DNA of 64,000 bases from Balanoglossus misakiensis (lineage: Eukaryota; Hemichordata): contig CM082576.2 of NCBI GenBank assembly GCA_040954595.2, positions 19,964,001 through 20,028,000 on the forward strand, in the 5' to 3' direction. How positions within the stretch are numbered: the stretch's first letter is position 1; each line of letters begins with the position of its first letter. The translations under genes and the position numbers were made by a program. This document shows positions 1 through 12,240 of this stretch, piece after piece. Under the pieces are notes generated by a model. It did not search any database. It saw nothing but the letters and a program-made list of their open reading frames with translations, and was not told where the DNA came from.

Positions 1-1
1 T

Positions 2-690
2 CCACATTACTCATCAGGCCCTTCTCCATGTCCGTTCCCGGGAGGCCGGAGGTCCACGCGCAAACTGAAGAAACACGCCTTTCAGTGCCACCTTCCAGTT
101 ATTTTTACTGAGAAGCCGGTAGTATTCCGCGAGCGGGACGCGGTGGAGGCGTTAGAGAAACTCACCTATACTGGCTGTGTGGTCCAGGAAATGAAATACC
201 CGACCTGCTAGACTTCTATATCCGCAGGGGCGGACCTGGACGGATCCCTACGGAATCCTTTTGTTCACCGGAGTCCATGGTGATGATGAAGCGCCTGTGC
301 GTCTTCCAGGGGTGGGAGGTGCCGAACATGTTCCGACTGAGCTCCCCCACCACACCAGCGATTCTCATCCACTGGCGTGTCCTTAGCATACTGCTGAGGT
401 GGGTATCCCAATCACGACAGGAAGAATTCCGGGAAATCCGACCTCACCGGAAAACATCATCAATCCGGACACAGCAACCAGAGAGGACGGGGGCGGAAGC
501 AGTCGCACAGAATCCATCGACGCAGGGGGAGCGAGGACGCGCCAGGGGGTTTTGATGCATTTTTTATCCCCCAAGCGTGCGCGGAGGAGTGCCGAGTGGA
601 AGACGCGCCCACCACCATAGATGACCTCACTGACTACGATGTTGGTGTCCCCCCCCGCATGTTTAAAGGTTTCTATAGAAAAGCATTGTT
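2..690 (+). pseudogene. Decayed zinc-finger-like coding remnant (mobile-element associated?)
   Basis: A GC-richer stretch with protein-like reading in successive frames. Frame 2-211 opens at the window edge and reads a C2H2-like stretch (CPFPG, then KLKKH, then CHLPVIF) before a TAG at 209-211. A second frame, about 259-420, reads CVFQGWEVPNMF followed by TPAILIHWRVL. A third covers roughly 399-590, and a fourth about 596-690 (VEDAPTTIDDLTDYDVGVPP). The frame changes and the stop mean it is broken, or a set of short exons. I infer a relic of a zinc-finger protein of the kind often carried by invertebrate transposons, but no family is certain. Composition changes sharply near 660-700, where AT-rich repeat DNA begins, suggesting a junction. 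Confidence 0.45.
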
Positions 691-699
691 GAGGTTCAC

Positions 700-1500
700 A
701 AAACTTTGAAGAAGCTTTGCAACCCTAACTTAGGCCAAAGATTTGAATGTTAAGGTTTCACAAACGTAGTTACAGCTGAGGTTCAACTAAGACTAGTATA
801 AGAGGCTTCAGCACGCCAAGTCTTGTAGCAAGCTTCAACACAAAGCTTTTTGCAACATTGTTCAAAGCGTTGTCAAAGGTACTGCACAACCCTGGTGAAG
901 TAGTGCTATATTTTCAATTAAATGGCTTAAGCCATTTGTCTCTCCAACCAGAATTGCACCAGAGTTAAATACACACAGCTTGAAATTGTAAAATGTTGCA
1001 AAATCAAACGATCACATCCTTACACCTATTATTAGAACCAGAAGTTGAGTCAAAATTTTCCTACCAAGAAATTTTCTTTCCTATTAAGTTTTTTGCTTAT
1101 TGGCATTCATATGGGAGCCTAGACCTATTCCAGCTGAGTTGCCAAAATGGCAATGTTGGACAATTCTTCTAATATGCATGATCAAAAATGGCCGCCAAAT
1201 ACCTTCTCTAAAATAAAACTTGGCCCTTTTTTCTCAAAATTATGTGTAATATCTAAAATTTCAGGATTTGCATCCATATTGGTTATGTATTGCAAATATG
1301 GCAGTGTTTGGCAACTTTTCTATTTTGCATAATCAAAAATGGCCGCCAATCACCACTAAAAGTGAAATTTTGCCATGTTTCCCAAAATGATGCGCAATAT
1401 CGTATTTTCAGGATTAGCACATTCATATGGGTACCTTTAACAATACAACTGTGTTGCAAATTTGGCAGTGTTACCGTACTAATCATGAAGCAAGGAAGTG
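700..1500 (+). repeat. Divergent fragment of the U-element end plus 160-bp-type repeats
   Basis: Bases 910-1060 resemble the U-element terminal repeat read on the plus strand (compare 4293-4450 and 25487-25640), with shared words such as CTCCAACCA, AGCTTGAAAT and AAAATGTTGCAAAAT. Bases 1080-1500 hold diverged copies of the repeat with AAAATGGCCGCCAAA seen at 31.8-32.6 kb. This orientation matches the far right arm rather than the adjacent left arm, so it is a separate fragment. No gene is seen. Confidence 0.5.
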
Positions 1501-2009
1501 CAACCTCTGTATCCCAAATATATGTCTATCCCCACTGATAGGAGTCACAAAGAGCCAGCCCCTCTGCATCATCCTGTTCCTCAATCTCACGATGGGAATC
1601 CTTTTCAGAATTCCGACCTCAAAACATCCAGGGATTCACCATCATTCACCACACCCTCGTCAGTATCCACCATGTTTAGATCCAATGCCTGAACATGTTG
1701 TCTCTTTATCTATGGATTGCGTTAAAGGCCAGTGGGAGTTTCATCTCCTTTTTTTGCAATTTTGACCATTTTTATCTGGTGCATAATGCTAGAGTACATA
1801 TCATCCATACAGGATGATGCATGTACAGTGATGGGAAATGTATCAATCCACTCCTGCACTAGATTTGCATACAGCGCCATACCTTTTAGGGCTATTTTCT
1901 TGACCCTTTTGATAGTCTGCTGGCCAAAAGTGGCTGGCCAAAGTGGCCAGCAGAGACATTCTTCCAATACCCTTCATAGTGCCAACAGACAAGGCTTGGA
2001 TATACAACC
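1501..2009. other. Stretch without recognisable gene
   Basis: AT-rich sequence with only short, unconvincing frames. A local doublet, TGGCCAAAAGTGGCTGGCCA, lies near 1921-1940. No repeat partner was recognised elsewhere in the window. Confidence 0.4.
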
Positions 2010-3240
2010 TGTGTTGCTTGTAAGGCACACATCTCCAATTGGTACATTGGGCCAATTATACTGTACATGTACAGCTAGGAAAAAAATATACTTCATCACA
2101 GTTTCCATGGTCAGCAGCTTCAATAACCTGTTGCCTTTTCTTACTGAACATTTAGACTTATAAAGAAGTATAACAAGAATAAAGTTGTCCAATTAGTGTT
2201 GGCAGGGGGGTGGGGGATGTGTTCTCCCATACAAAGGTGTATAGGTATGTAGTCTTTAAGAAAAACTTGGGGTAAATGACCAGAAAATTTGACTTATAAT
2301 ACAAATAGGTCGGGTTTTGGGCATTTACACGTGTTGATGTTATCGACTGGGGCGACAGACTACCATCCGAAAAAATTTCAAGTACCCCCCCCCCCCCTCG
2401 GGTGCCGGCCAGTGGGATGGAGGTGATAGAAACTGTTGCAGATACAATAGAGGCCTACAACCTGAAAACCTTCTGGCTTTAACCGAGGACTTGCCATTAA
2501 AGATACCTGTAGGCCCCTATATGCTGCTCCCACATACACTCCCAGTCCTAAACCTTGCATCTGATTTGTGGTGCAGATGAAGAATTAAGATTGGCTTGAC
2601 AATTAGCACACTTAATTGCCTGTTATGAGATATAATACATACAATCATGGGACAAGAATGGCAAAAGTCAAATTATCCAGCAGGTGTTTGAATTATGCAA
2701 ATTAGAGCAGTTGTCTAATATTGCCATGTCAACCATGTTGAAATTGTTTTAGGTACCCATATTAATGGAAACCCTGCAAATTCGATATTACACACCATTT
2801 AAAACAAATATGGGAAATTAACATGTTAGAGAAATTTGGCGGCCATTTTGGATTATGCAAATTAGAACAGTTGTCTAATATTGCCATGTCAACCATGTTA
2901 AAATTGTTTTAGGTACCCAGGAGAGTTGAATGAAAATGCCATTTGCAATGCAGTTGTCTTGTATTGGGTGCCCATATTAAGGCATTCTTGAAAACGAAAC
3001 ATTATTCATCATTTTGACGCAAACAGAAAAGGTGTTCAAATGCAAATTAGAAGAGTTGCCCAACCCTGCCATATTTGCAATACAGTTGTAGTGACTGTCA
3101 ACTCGACTACAGACAGTCTCGATGAACACAAGACATGATCCCCATTTGCAAGCTGAGTTGAAACTGACTGCTGCAGTAACTTAGCTGTGGGAATGTCTTG
3201 TGTGATTTAAAACAATGATGACCAAATTTAACACAGTTTC
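2010..3240 (+). repeat. Flank A, outer left arm of the giant inverted duplication
   Basis: Reads as the reverse complement of 31574-33243. Matching landmarks: 2030-2060 pairs with 33190-33230 (the minus reading of AATTGGTACATTGGGCC), 2230-2345 pairs with 32880-33040 (GGTCGGGTTTTGGGCATTTAC opposite GTAAATGCC), and 3095-3240 pairs with 31574-31735. The match stops near 2010 because its partner is cut by the satellite at about 33243. It includes two to three copies of a 160-bp repeat at 2690-3080. Confidence 0.8.
2690..3080 (-). repeat. 160-bp tandem repeat, left (short) array
   Basis: The word ATGCAAATTAGA(G/A)CAG followed by TTGTCTAATATTGCCATGTCAACCATG recurs 160 bases apart (about 2695 and 2855), with a further diverged copy near 3040. 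This is the reverse complement of the longer array at 31.8-32.65 kb. The different copy numbers on the two arms show array length change after the inverted duplication, or assembly effects. Confidence 0.8.
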
Positions 3241-3429
3241 TCTGAGGTAACCATTTAGCTTTCGTGACTAAGTTTGTTTAAGAATCCTTTATTCTACCCA
3301 AGGAACAAATTTCCTTAGAATTTCACAGCTGAGACACAGTTTACAGATATACAAAAAGTGCGTACTACAAACATAAGAAATTGTTTGCATTTTTTTTCTG
3401 ATGGCAATGCATTTGACTGTAAACAGACA

Positions 3430-4260
3430 TTGACGTCCTTTAGTAAGGGACTGTTCAGTTTTGGTGGAGGGGGGGGGGGGGCAAAAGTTTGTGTCATTGG
3501 TTTTCAAAATCAGGCCGACACCCCCTTCAACCAGGACCAAAAAAATGATGACCCCCCCCCCCTTTGACAGGACCAAAATATGATGACCCTCCTCCCACCC
3601 TGAAAACATTCGCCATCCTTATCTTATGTACACTGACTGTATGCAATAAAGGTAAAGGGTCTCCTCACACCTCAATTCTAAATTTCTTAAAGAAATTTAT
3701 AATTTGAAGTGTATAATAGTATAGCGTTGCAATAAAGAAGTCTATGGATAAATTAAAAGGACACGTCAATACAATAGTTGGTAGAATTGGTAAAACAAGA
3801 AAAGTGGAAGGGGTGGGTGTACGTAGGACAATTTTGTAAAATACAATTAATGCATTTTAATGAACTCATAGGCAAATTAACTTAATGTTGGGGAGGACAA
3901 ATTTGACTTTTGCCACTCAAAGTTAACATCAGTGGGGGTGGGATGGCAAGTATTCTGCCCTGGTACACTATATGTGGCGAAGAAATAAGGGGATGGGTGT
4001 GGGAGGGGATGTCCCCCTTCCACATAAGAAAACTTTGTAAAATATGTAGCTCAAAGTTGCATTTTAATGAAGTCAAAAGCAAATTATCTCAATGTTTGAA
4101 TGGACCAATTTTACTGTTGCCACTCCACTCAAAGTTAGCATCGGTGGGTACATGTATATGACCTCCCCCCTAAACGTTTGAAAAAAAGATGACTCCCTCT
4201 TTTGGATTTCAAAATTTAAGTGACCCCCTGGATTTTGCCAGCCTCCCCCCACCGTAAAAA
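3430..4260. repeat. Homopolymer-rich insertion in the U1 left terminal repeat
   Basis: This block interrupts the U1 left arm relative to U2, where the flanking sequences are contiguous. It starts with a long G run (3470-3481) and then C runs (3549-3563) in two similar GACC/ATGATGACC segments. Two related copies of about 190 bases follow (about 3820-3930 and 4020-4150), both containing TTTTGTAAAATA, GCATTTTAATGAA and CACTCAAAGTTA. No gene. Confidence 0.55.
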
Positions 4261-4790
4261 CTGAATGGTCCCTAAGCGCTATTTTGTCAGTGAAATGGCT
4301 CCATTATTATCCCTCCAACCATAGTTGAAACGGAGTTAAATATGTACAGCTTGAAATCATAAAATGTTGCAAAATTGAACCAAGAGTTTGGTCAATGATC
4401 AAGTTCTTACAGCTATTACTAGAACCATACAGTCTCAGCGAACAAGAGACATTGGTCCGATTTGCAAGCCGAGTTGGAACTGACTTTGCCTGCACACAGA
4501 TGTGCCAATTTCAGCGAATCTTATCGTATTTAAAAATGAATATGGAGAATTGTTATCTGTGTTCCTATTGCTAGCCTACATACATGTAGCTGTTGTCATT
4601 CTAGTGTTTTTTTTTCTGTATACCAAAATTGTCTGGACGATGAGCATGCAGAATTTTTCTGATGCTTCTTACTGGCAGAAGGACCACCAGTTGCAGATTT
4701 TCATTTCTACGGCACAAGGGAATTTTATACTTTGCGTGCAAATATAAATCCTGTTAAATTCTATATATTCTTTATTGGGGATTCAAAAGT

Positions 4791-7700
4791 ATAATAATAA
4801 TTGATAGTGTTAGTACCTCTATTCCAAAAAAGCATGCTGTGAGTGTGCGTGTGATTGTGATCAATATCGTAGTTTCAAAATTTGCAGTGTGCCAGTTCAA
4901 CACATAGCATAACAATGGTAAAGCACATGTGTGAATTTCGTGAAATTGGGGAGTGTATCTTACACGGCCATGGCTATCACATTTGCACATGATGGCTTAC
5001 ATTAAAATGTGTTGTCTATCACGGTTATTTAAATAACATAAAACATCTGATATCTACAGAAACAGTACTATTATAGTGGAAAACATGACAAAAATATTCA
5101 AGTAGTATATCACTCACATTTTGTGTTATGAAGACATGGCCAAACTGTTTGGGATACTTTTATCAAATGTTATGTGATACTATATCAGCCTGTTTTGGGG
5201 ATCTTGACAATGACATATATTAGACTTTTCATACACAGCATGAGGTAGAATTTTAGAAACGATTAGGTAATAAGACTGCATATCTCATAGGAAATAATCA
5301 CTTTAGAAGTATTACGATAAAAAAAATCATTTCACTCTTATTGGGAGCATACATTTGTAAAACATACATACAGACATGAATACAGACATAGAGAGATCAA
5401 GGTGTATACGATTTTCAGTGGGGGAGGGGGTCCTCCTTAATTGCAAACTACTATGTAATGGTAATTTCTCTTTTATAATAACAATTTTTGAGGTATACGG
5501 AAAAAATATCTAACAAAATAAACAAAACAACTAATTCAGCTATGATTTGATCCAATTATCATTCTAAAGAAGCACATATCATTAACTCACAACTAAACTT
5601 TTAAAGTGATCAACCATGCACTTTCTGAGAATTTTTTTATGCCCCCAAAATACAATTTTTTCATTTTCAGAACATTTATGATATATCACAGTAAAAAAAT
5701 CCCCTGGAAACTGCAAAACAAAAAATTGCAAAGCAATCAAACAAAAATGGCAAAAATTGTCCACAAAAACTATATTGACACTTCCATCATAGGATTTGTT
5801 AAAATGTCGTGATAACACACCTAGGAACCTGCAAACCAAATTTCAAAGAACTGTGAGTAGAGGTTTTTGAGTATTTGACCAAAATCACCCCAAAAATATA
5901 CTTCAAACCAGATATTAACTGAATATGCTCACGTGCAGTACTGTGATTGGTTGACAGAATAACAAGATTAGAAAAACCAGTGTTAAACCAATTTGGTTTA
6001 TAGTGTATATGGTGTAAGGGTTGTGTGTTGCACCATTGTGAAATGTAAACATGTTTGTGGAATTGTTGCCTTGTCAATTTTTGTAAGGGGTTATGAGTCA
6101 TGTACCCCATCCTGAACTGCATAAAAAGATAAGTCTATGGAATTCTAAAACTCGTTGATCAAAAATGGCAAGAAATATACCAAAAAGTATGAATATTTCA
6201 CCAGATTTCAACAAATCTGATTTCTGTTCATGCCTAAGAACCTCTTTAACAAGTTTCAATAAGGAAGACATTTTGGCAAACAACAGGTAATTCAGACAAA
6301 TCTGACTGATATCACATATATGAATTCCCATTCAAAGTTTCCAATCAATTGGACTTGTGGTTTTACTGAAGACTATTTGGCCAAACCCTGCAGAATTCCC
6401 AAAAAATACAGTTAGGCAAATTTCTTTACAATTTGATCATATCTGACTGAGATCACCCCTAGAAACCCAAATACAAAGTATCAAAACAATTGCACTTACA
6501 GTTTCACAGGATTTGATTTTTTGCAAATTTCACCACCGTTTGCACAAATGTGATTCAGGTAAGCCCTATGAACCTCCATACCAAGTTTCCAATCAATTGG
6601 ACATGTAATTTCAGAGAAGAAATTTTTTTAACAAAACTACAGAAAATTCTCCCAAAAATTCATAAAAAATAGCAAACGCCAGATACTGACTCCACCTGAA
6701 CAAAATCATACGAGGTCTTCCCATAGTACTTGCACACCAATGCACGCCAATTTTTAACTGAATCTGATCCGCTGTTATTAAGTTTTTCAATTTTGACTAT
6801 TTGAACATTTTTCGAGTTATTAATACCAGTATGCATTTTTTCGCAATAACAATTTCTATGTACACACTAAATATCAGTAGTTTCAAGTTTTTGATGTTGA
6901 TGGACATACACATACATACATCAATACATTTAGACGAAACTGATCCATTCGCAAAATACATAATTCTGTATGAGGCACACATACAGACATACATAGACGA
7001 CGGACACCAACTTATGCTATAAGCTGACATTGATATACATGTTAGCCAAAAACCAAAATCAACCTCAAAATAGACATTAAAATATATTGCACCACCATGA
7101 GAAGACAAATTCATTCTTCGACAAATTTTCTGGGGCGTCATTGATATAGCATGGCATATTGTCAAAGTACGTAGTCTCTGTGATAAGATTCCATACACAC
7201 AAAATGGTAACCTTGGAAGTCCAGCTGACGTAGTTATGCAATGGCGTCTCGTGTATTCCGTCGCCAAAAAATCATCGTAAAATTGATAGTCGGGGTCACA
7301 ATTCAAGACGACTTTCTCTAAATTCTTTATGAATGGATTAAATCGAAATCGAAATGTTGACGTATGACGTACGGAATGAGATCTGAACAGACATTCAATG
7401 TTATCATTCTCGCTCGATCACATATTGGGTAAGCCATCTAGCAATCGCTATATAGTATTGGCGATAACAGACTGTCTATAAACTCACAAAACGGATTTAA
7501 CTGTTGAGTGTGATCAACCGCCACGTTGTTTTTCTCTGAACAATAGACAAATAGAAAGCCTGGTGACATTTTGAGATTGACTGCGTGAGGACCACAATAT
7601 GCGTGAATCATTTACGGTTTGTCTTGATGAATGGGTCACGTCATAGTCATAACGCGGATTCGGCTGCACGCCAACTATCCGCCATATTGTTTCCACTAAC

Positions 7701-7990
7701 TTACTCGTAAGTAGTTTCAAACTTCATTTGAAAAGAGTATTCGTCTGACGGTCCTGTAGATTAACAATTTACGCTCTATGAAGCAACTAAACAACGTTAG
7801 CTTCCTTTTGGATTCACGTAGGGAAGTTATTCGTAACGACGGGTACATCGTCTGAGCATGGACAGAACAACGGCAATATCGCCAGGAATGTCTCATTTCA
7901 CAGCGCCCTCAAACAGTCGATCTCCTCAAACTATCGTTTCCACTGGTCATATATGCGACATTAACGAAAGCTCACATAGACAACCATGTA
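4791..7990. other. U1 interior, non-coding, with degenerate repeats
   Basis: No convincing gene. Bases 5690-5890 pair inversely with 30240-30480 in U2. Bases 6300-6650 contain spaced copies of TTTCCAATCAATTGGAC-like words, remnants of a tandem family. 6890-7010 is a decayed ACATACAT microsatellite. The 169-residue minus-strand frame at 6797-7306 has microsatellite-driven composition and no domain, so it is not called. About 7050-7990 has no partner in U2. Confidence 0.5.
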
Positions 7991-8129
7991 ATAGAAAAAT
8001 TAAAACTTAAATAACTTCATTAATATCAAAGCCACACCCACCAAAACCTTTTCAGTTCTTGCCATATGATATCTGAACCTGTGTACTAAATTTGGTTGAA
8101 ATCGGTTCAGCGGTTCTTGAGATATCGGG

Positions 8130-8182
8130 TATACAGACAGACACACACACACACATACATACATACACACACACACACAGAC
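8130..8182. repeat. (CA)n / (CATA)n microsatellite
   Basis: A run of ACAGACAGACACACACAC, then ACATACATACATACACACACAC. It follows the phrase GTTGAAATCGGTTCAGCGGTTCTTGAGATATCGGGTATACAG. Phrases of this kind, leading into a microsatellite, are common at the ends of dispersed repeats in invertebrate genomes. Confidence 0.8.
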
Positions 8183-8379
8183 ATCGCTAAACCATAAGCT
8201 CACGTGATTTTCACGTGAGCTAAAAATGAAAAAAAATCCATGAGGTCTCAAAATGAATACACACCAATTTCTAAAGCAATTTGGCCAGTTTCCACCAATT
8301 TCACATTGGTCCCAGTGGTAGATAGACATATACGAAATGGGAACCAAAGAATAAAACACATTTCAAAGATTTAACACAT

Positions 8380-8700
8380 CTTTTTCCTCAAGAGTGTTTT
8401 TCAAATCTTCTCCACATCCTTCAAAATCGCCACCATAAAGCCATATTACTTGTAGTGCTTATGTTTGTCATATCTAGGTGATGCATACCACCAGAGATGT
8501 GTACCCTTTGTATAGAGGCAGATTAAACAGGTGTGGTACCTGTTAAATATCTGACTTCTTTAAATTACAGCCACAATCGTCTGTCAACAAGATGTTCATG
8601 TAGATGTATACCTAGCAGTAAGCTTATTTAGATTGACAAATCTTAGATGAAAATAATGAAAAAGTGGCACAACCCTTAGGGCTTTAACTAGCAGCTTTAT
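8380..8700. repeat. U1 interior segment matching 29.75-30.11 kb (inverted) and 17.35-17.64 kb (direct)
   Basis: Shared landmarks include AAGCCATATTACTTG, GATGTTCATGTA, TATACCTA(G/T)CAGTAAGCTTATTT and AAAAAGTGGCA. The copy at 17.35-17.64 kb lies in the spacer in the same orientation, so this segment exists in three places: U1, U2 (reversed) and the spacer. Confidence 0.7.
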
Positions 8701-8819
8701 GCCAGATGAGTTCGAGTCTAACGATGTAATGTTGACATTAAGGTTTCATTGAAATAACTTGGGAACCTCTCTACTATTTGAAGCACCAAAGCTGTGAAAA
8801 ACTTCCTTCTTTCCCTGAG

Positions 8820-10333
8820 TTTTTAGGTCCCATTGGTATAGGCCTATATACCATGGGACCTTATGGGATGGGTTGCGTCTGTATGTATGTATGGATGGAT
8901 GTATGGATGTATGGATGTATGTCTGTATGTCCGTCCACATCAAAAACTTGAAAACCGCTGCGCGTATCACCTCAATATTTGGTGTGTAGGTGCAGGCTGG
9001 GCTGTAGATGGGAGTTTGTCCAAACGAAGTTGCCAGGCCCAAAAATATGCAAATTAGCTTGTAAAATGTGAAATTGATCAAAACTCTGTAAGTCAACAAT
9101 TACTGGTCAGATTGCTTTGAAAATTGATATGTATGTACCTTATGTCAACCTCACACCGACCTGTAAGTGTTAAGTTGATATCATGGATGTTTTATTTTTT
9201 ATGAATTTTTTAGTCTTTTTATTAAATTTATACCTTTACTTATACCTCTATGGTTAAGCTATGTCCACGTCTTATTGTGGAATTCTGGTCTGTGCAATAG
9301 TCCTGTTACAGTGACTGTCTATTGGCCAGTGAGCACAATGGGGCCAAAATAAAAGGCAAATTTTTGGGCTCACCTGTAACACCTGCTTAACACATTAATT
9401 ATGTGCATACCTAATTCCGGGCTAATTAATAGGGCTAGAGGTTTCGTTCTTGTGGGACATGGACCAGTATAGGGTCAAAATTTCTTGCCCAAATTTTGGG
9501 TAACCTCAGGTGACCTTTGACCTACTTTCCTATATCTGGGCATCCAGAGCAGGTACAGACTTGGCGTTTGGAGGGTTGGGACTAAAATTGAAAAGCCAAA
9601 ATATGGGTCACCTGTGACACCTGCATATCTCATTAATTATGTGCATACCTAATTCCAGGCTAACCAATAGGGCTATAGGTTTGGTTTTTGTTGAACATGG
9701 ACCAGTATAGGGTCAAAATTTCTTGCCCAAATTTTGCATGACCTTAGGTGACCTTTGACCTACTTTACCATATCTTGGCATCTAGAGCAGGTACAGATTT
9801 GGCGTTTGGAGGGTTGGCACTAAAATTGAAAAGCCAAAATTGGGGGTCACCTGTGACACCTGCATATCTCATTAATTATGTGCATACCTAATCCTAGGCT
9901 AACCAATAAGGCTATAGGTTTGGTTTTTATTGAACATGGACCAGTATAAGGTCAAAATTTCTTGCCCTAATTTTGCATGACCTCAGGTGACCTTTGACCT
10001 ACTTTATCATATCTTGGCATCCAGAGCAGATACAGACTTCGCGTTTGGAGGGTTGGGACTAAAATTGAAAAGCCAAAATATGGGTCACCTGTGACACCTG
10101 CATATCTCATTAATTATGTGCATACCTAATTACAGGCTAACCAATAGGGCTATAGGTTTGGTTATTGTTCAACATGGTATAGGGTCAAAATTTCTTGCCC
10201 AAATGTTGCATGACCTCAGGTGACCTTTGACCTACTTTTCCATATCTTGGCATCCAGAGCAGATATGCTTATTGCTATGTTGCTATGTGCTATGTCCTCA
10301 AATGGGACCACAGTGTCCTTGACGCTATTTTTT
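8820..10333 (+). mobile_element. Module M1: dispersed non-coding repeat with hairpin head, (TATG)n and a 238-bp array
   Basis: Copied nearly in full at 19624-20912; similarity begins at TTTTAGGTCCC and ends at GACGCTATTTTT in both places, with unrelated flanks, so this is a discrete unit. Order: a near-perfect 37-base palindrome (8825-8861, AGGTCCCAT opposite ATGGGACCT), a (TATG)n run, the phrase ATATTTGGTGTGTAGGTGCAGG, an AT-rich part, then about four copies of a 238-bp tandem repeat. It is absent from the matching place in U2, so it inserted into U1 or was lost from U2. No coding capacity. T-rich ends could be a target-site duplication, but this is not clear. Confidence 0.75.
9340..10262 (+). 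repeat. 238-bp tandem repeats, each with a perfect DR1-type half-site pair
   Basis: The 13-mer TGACCTTTGACCT occurs at 9511, 9749, 9988 and 10221 (spacings 238, 239, 233). Its complement AGGTCAAAGGTCA is the canonical DR1 nuclear-receptor site (RXR/HNF4/COUP-TF class). A third half site (TGACCT or a one-base variant) sits just upstream in most copies. Whether any protein binds is unknown. Confidence 0.8.
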
Positions 10334-10339
10334 ATGAAT

Positions 10340-12240
10340 ATGTTCTAATCTGGGACAAAAATTTGTTGCCAAGTGTCTTGACCCCTTTACCAAATGTCAG
10401 GGACCGGATTTTTTTCAGCAAAATTTCAAATAACCTTGGCTGATTTTTTACCTACTTTCACATATTGGGTAGCATGAAACAAAGTATGGCTTCCAGAAGG
10501 GTTATAGATACAGTGTTTTGTAATAACAAGAATTAACATGAAACTATAATTTCATGGTTATTTAGGACCGCCTTAATCTATGGTAACGTCATTAAATATT
10601 TGCATATCTAATTGTAGGCTATCCAGTGGAGGGAGAAACCTAAACATGGACAACATTGGGGTCAAAATTGTTTGACAGAACTTTGGGTGACTTTGGGTAA
10701 ACCTTGACCAACATTACTATATCTTGGCATCCAGAGCAGATGCAACCTTGACACTTGGAGTGATGGAAATGCATAATGGAGTATTATGTCTCAGCTAGTC
10801 ACAGTGCTTTTGCTGTGTTTTATGTCTTTTATTTAGCCACATGAGATGTTTTTTTATTACACATTGGCTGTGTTTGCCAGTACTTTTTAGCTGGTCACAC
10901 TGCCTTAAGACAATGTATTCTCAAAATACCATGCAATCATTATGAAGCATATACAGCAGACAAAGTTATGGTATGACTGAACTTGCCCTTCTTTGTGACT
11001 AAAGCATGACCGGCCTGTCTTAGGTGGCCCCTACCTAGGGGCTTTACCCGTCATTGGCTCACAGTCTGAGAAATCAGCTCTGCAGGGAAGTTAACGATGT
11101 AACCCACCATTAAAGCTTGGATTTCCGCTTTTTGTATCTGATGCCTGGCTGAGGCCTTCTTAGGATCTACCCAACGCTGAGTAGGCTATCCCGTCATTGG
11201 CACACAGTCTCAGGGAGGGAGTCAAAAGTTCAGTATACCAGCAAAGCCTTTATATTGTCCATTCTTTTTAAGAGAAGGCTGGCTGCTGTAGAAAAATGTT
11301 GATCTCAAATTTATCATGTCCAAAAAGCCAGACTTCCAGCCCTATTGGTTAGGCTGGCATTAGGTAAGTACATAATTAATGAGGCAAGACATCATATTCC
11401 ATTACATAGTTCCATCACTCCAAGTGTCAAGGATGTATCTGTGCCGGATGCCAAGATATAGGAATGTAGGTCAAAGTTTACCCAAGATCACCCAAAAGTT
11501 TGTCAAAAGATTTTGACCCCAGAGTTGTCCATGTCCAGGTTACCACATCCACTAGAATAACATATGCACATATTTAATGAGGTTACCATAGCTCAAGGGG
11601 GTCTTTAATTAACCATCAACATTTAGTTTCATATTAATGCATGTTAATATAATACACTGTATCTATAACCCTACTGGTAAGCCTAGAATTAGGTACATGC
11701 GAAAGTTTTTGACAAGATAGATAAGTTGTAAAATATGTACATGAACCTGACAATTGACTTAAAATAACATAAGGCAGACTTGATACTTATCGGAGATAGA
11801 TACTAATAACAACAGACTAGTGATGTTAATTACACCGGGAATGTTTGTCTTATTATAGCTACATGTAAAAGACTGCTTGAGGTAATGTAATTAAAGTGAC
11901 CACTTGCGATTCACCTTCAAAGTGCTATGCAAGTCTATAGTACATTGTTTTTCCAATGATTGGACAAAGGATATTCATAATGTGTAATTAAGGCTGGATA
12001 GCATTTTCAATGTAATAAGCCCTGCCTTCACTATAATCTTACGCCAAATCAACATTGTTCAGTTTATGTTAATAACTTCACTAAGGGACACTTGTTACAT
12101 CAAATTTCCCAGCAAGGGGTGTCAGATTATTGGGCAAGTGGCATGCATGACACTAGACGATACTTTTGGAAGCAAAGCGGACAGAACACGGCTGGATATA
12201 GACTAGGTAATCGAATGTGACCATGAACTGTACCACAGAC
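10340..12240 (+). repeat. U1 core, inverted partner of 27.76-29.56 kb
   Basis: Non-coding. 10980-11400 is very close to the reverse complement of 28600-29010, including GGTGGCCCCTACCTAGGGGC and CCCGTCATTGGC(T/A)CACAGTCT. Two CCCGTCATTGGC words (about 11047 and 11192) make a local repeat. Further diverged DR1-like words (TTGACC...CTTGACC) occur near 10690. No gene recognised. Confidence 0.75.

Noticed and set aside
6797-7306. 169-residue minus-strand ORF
   Set aside because: Overlaps a decayed ACATACAT microsatellite, is rich in Cys, Met and Ile from repeat translation, and has no counterpart domain or splice support.
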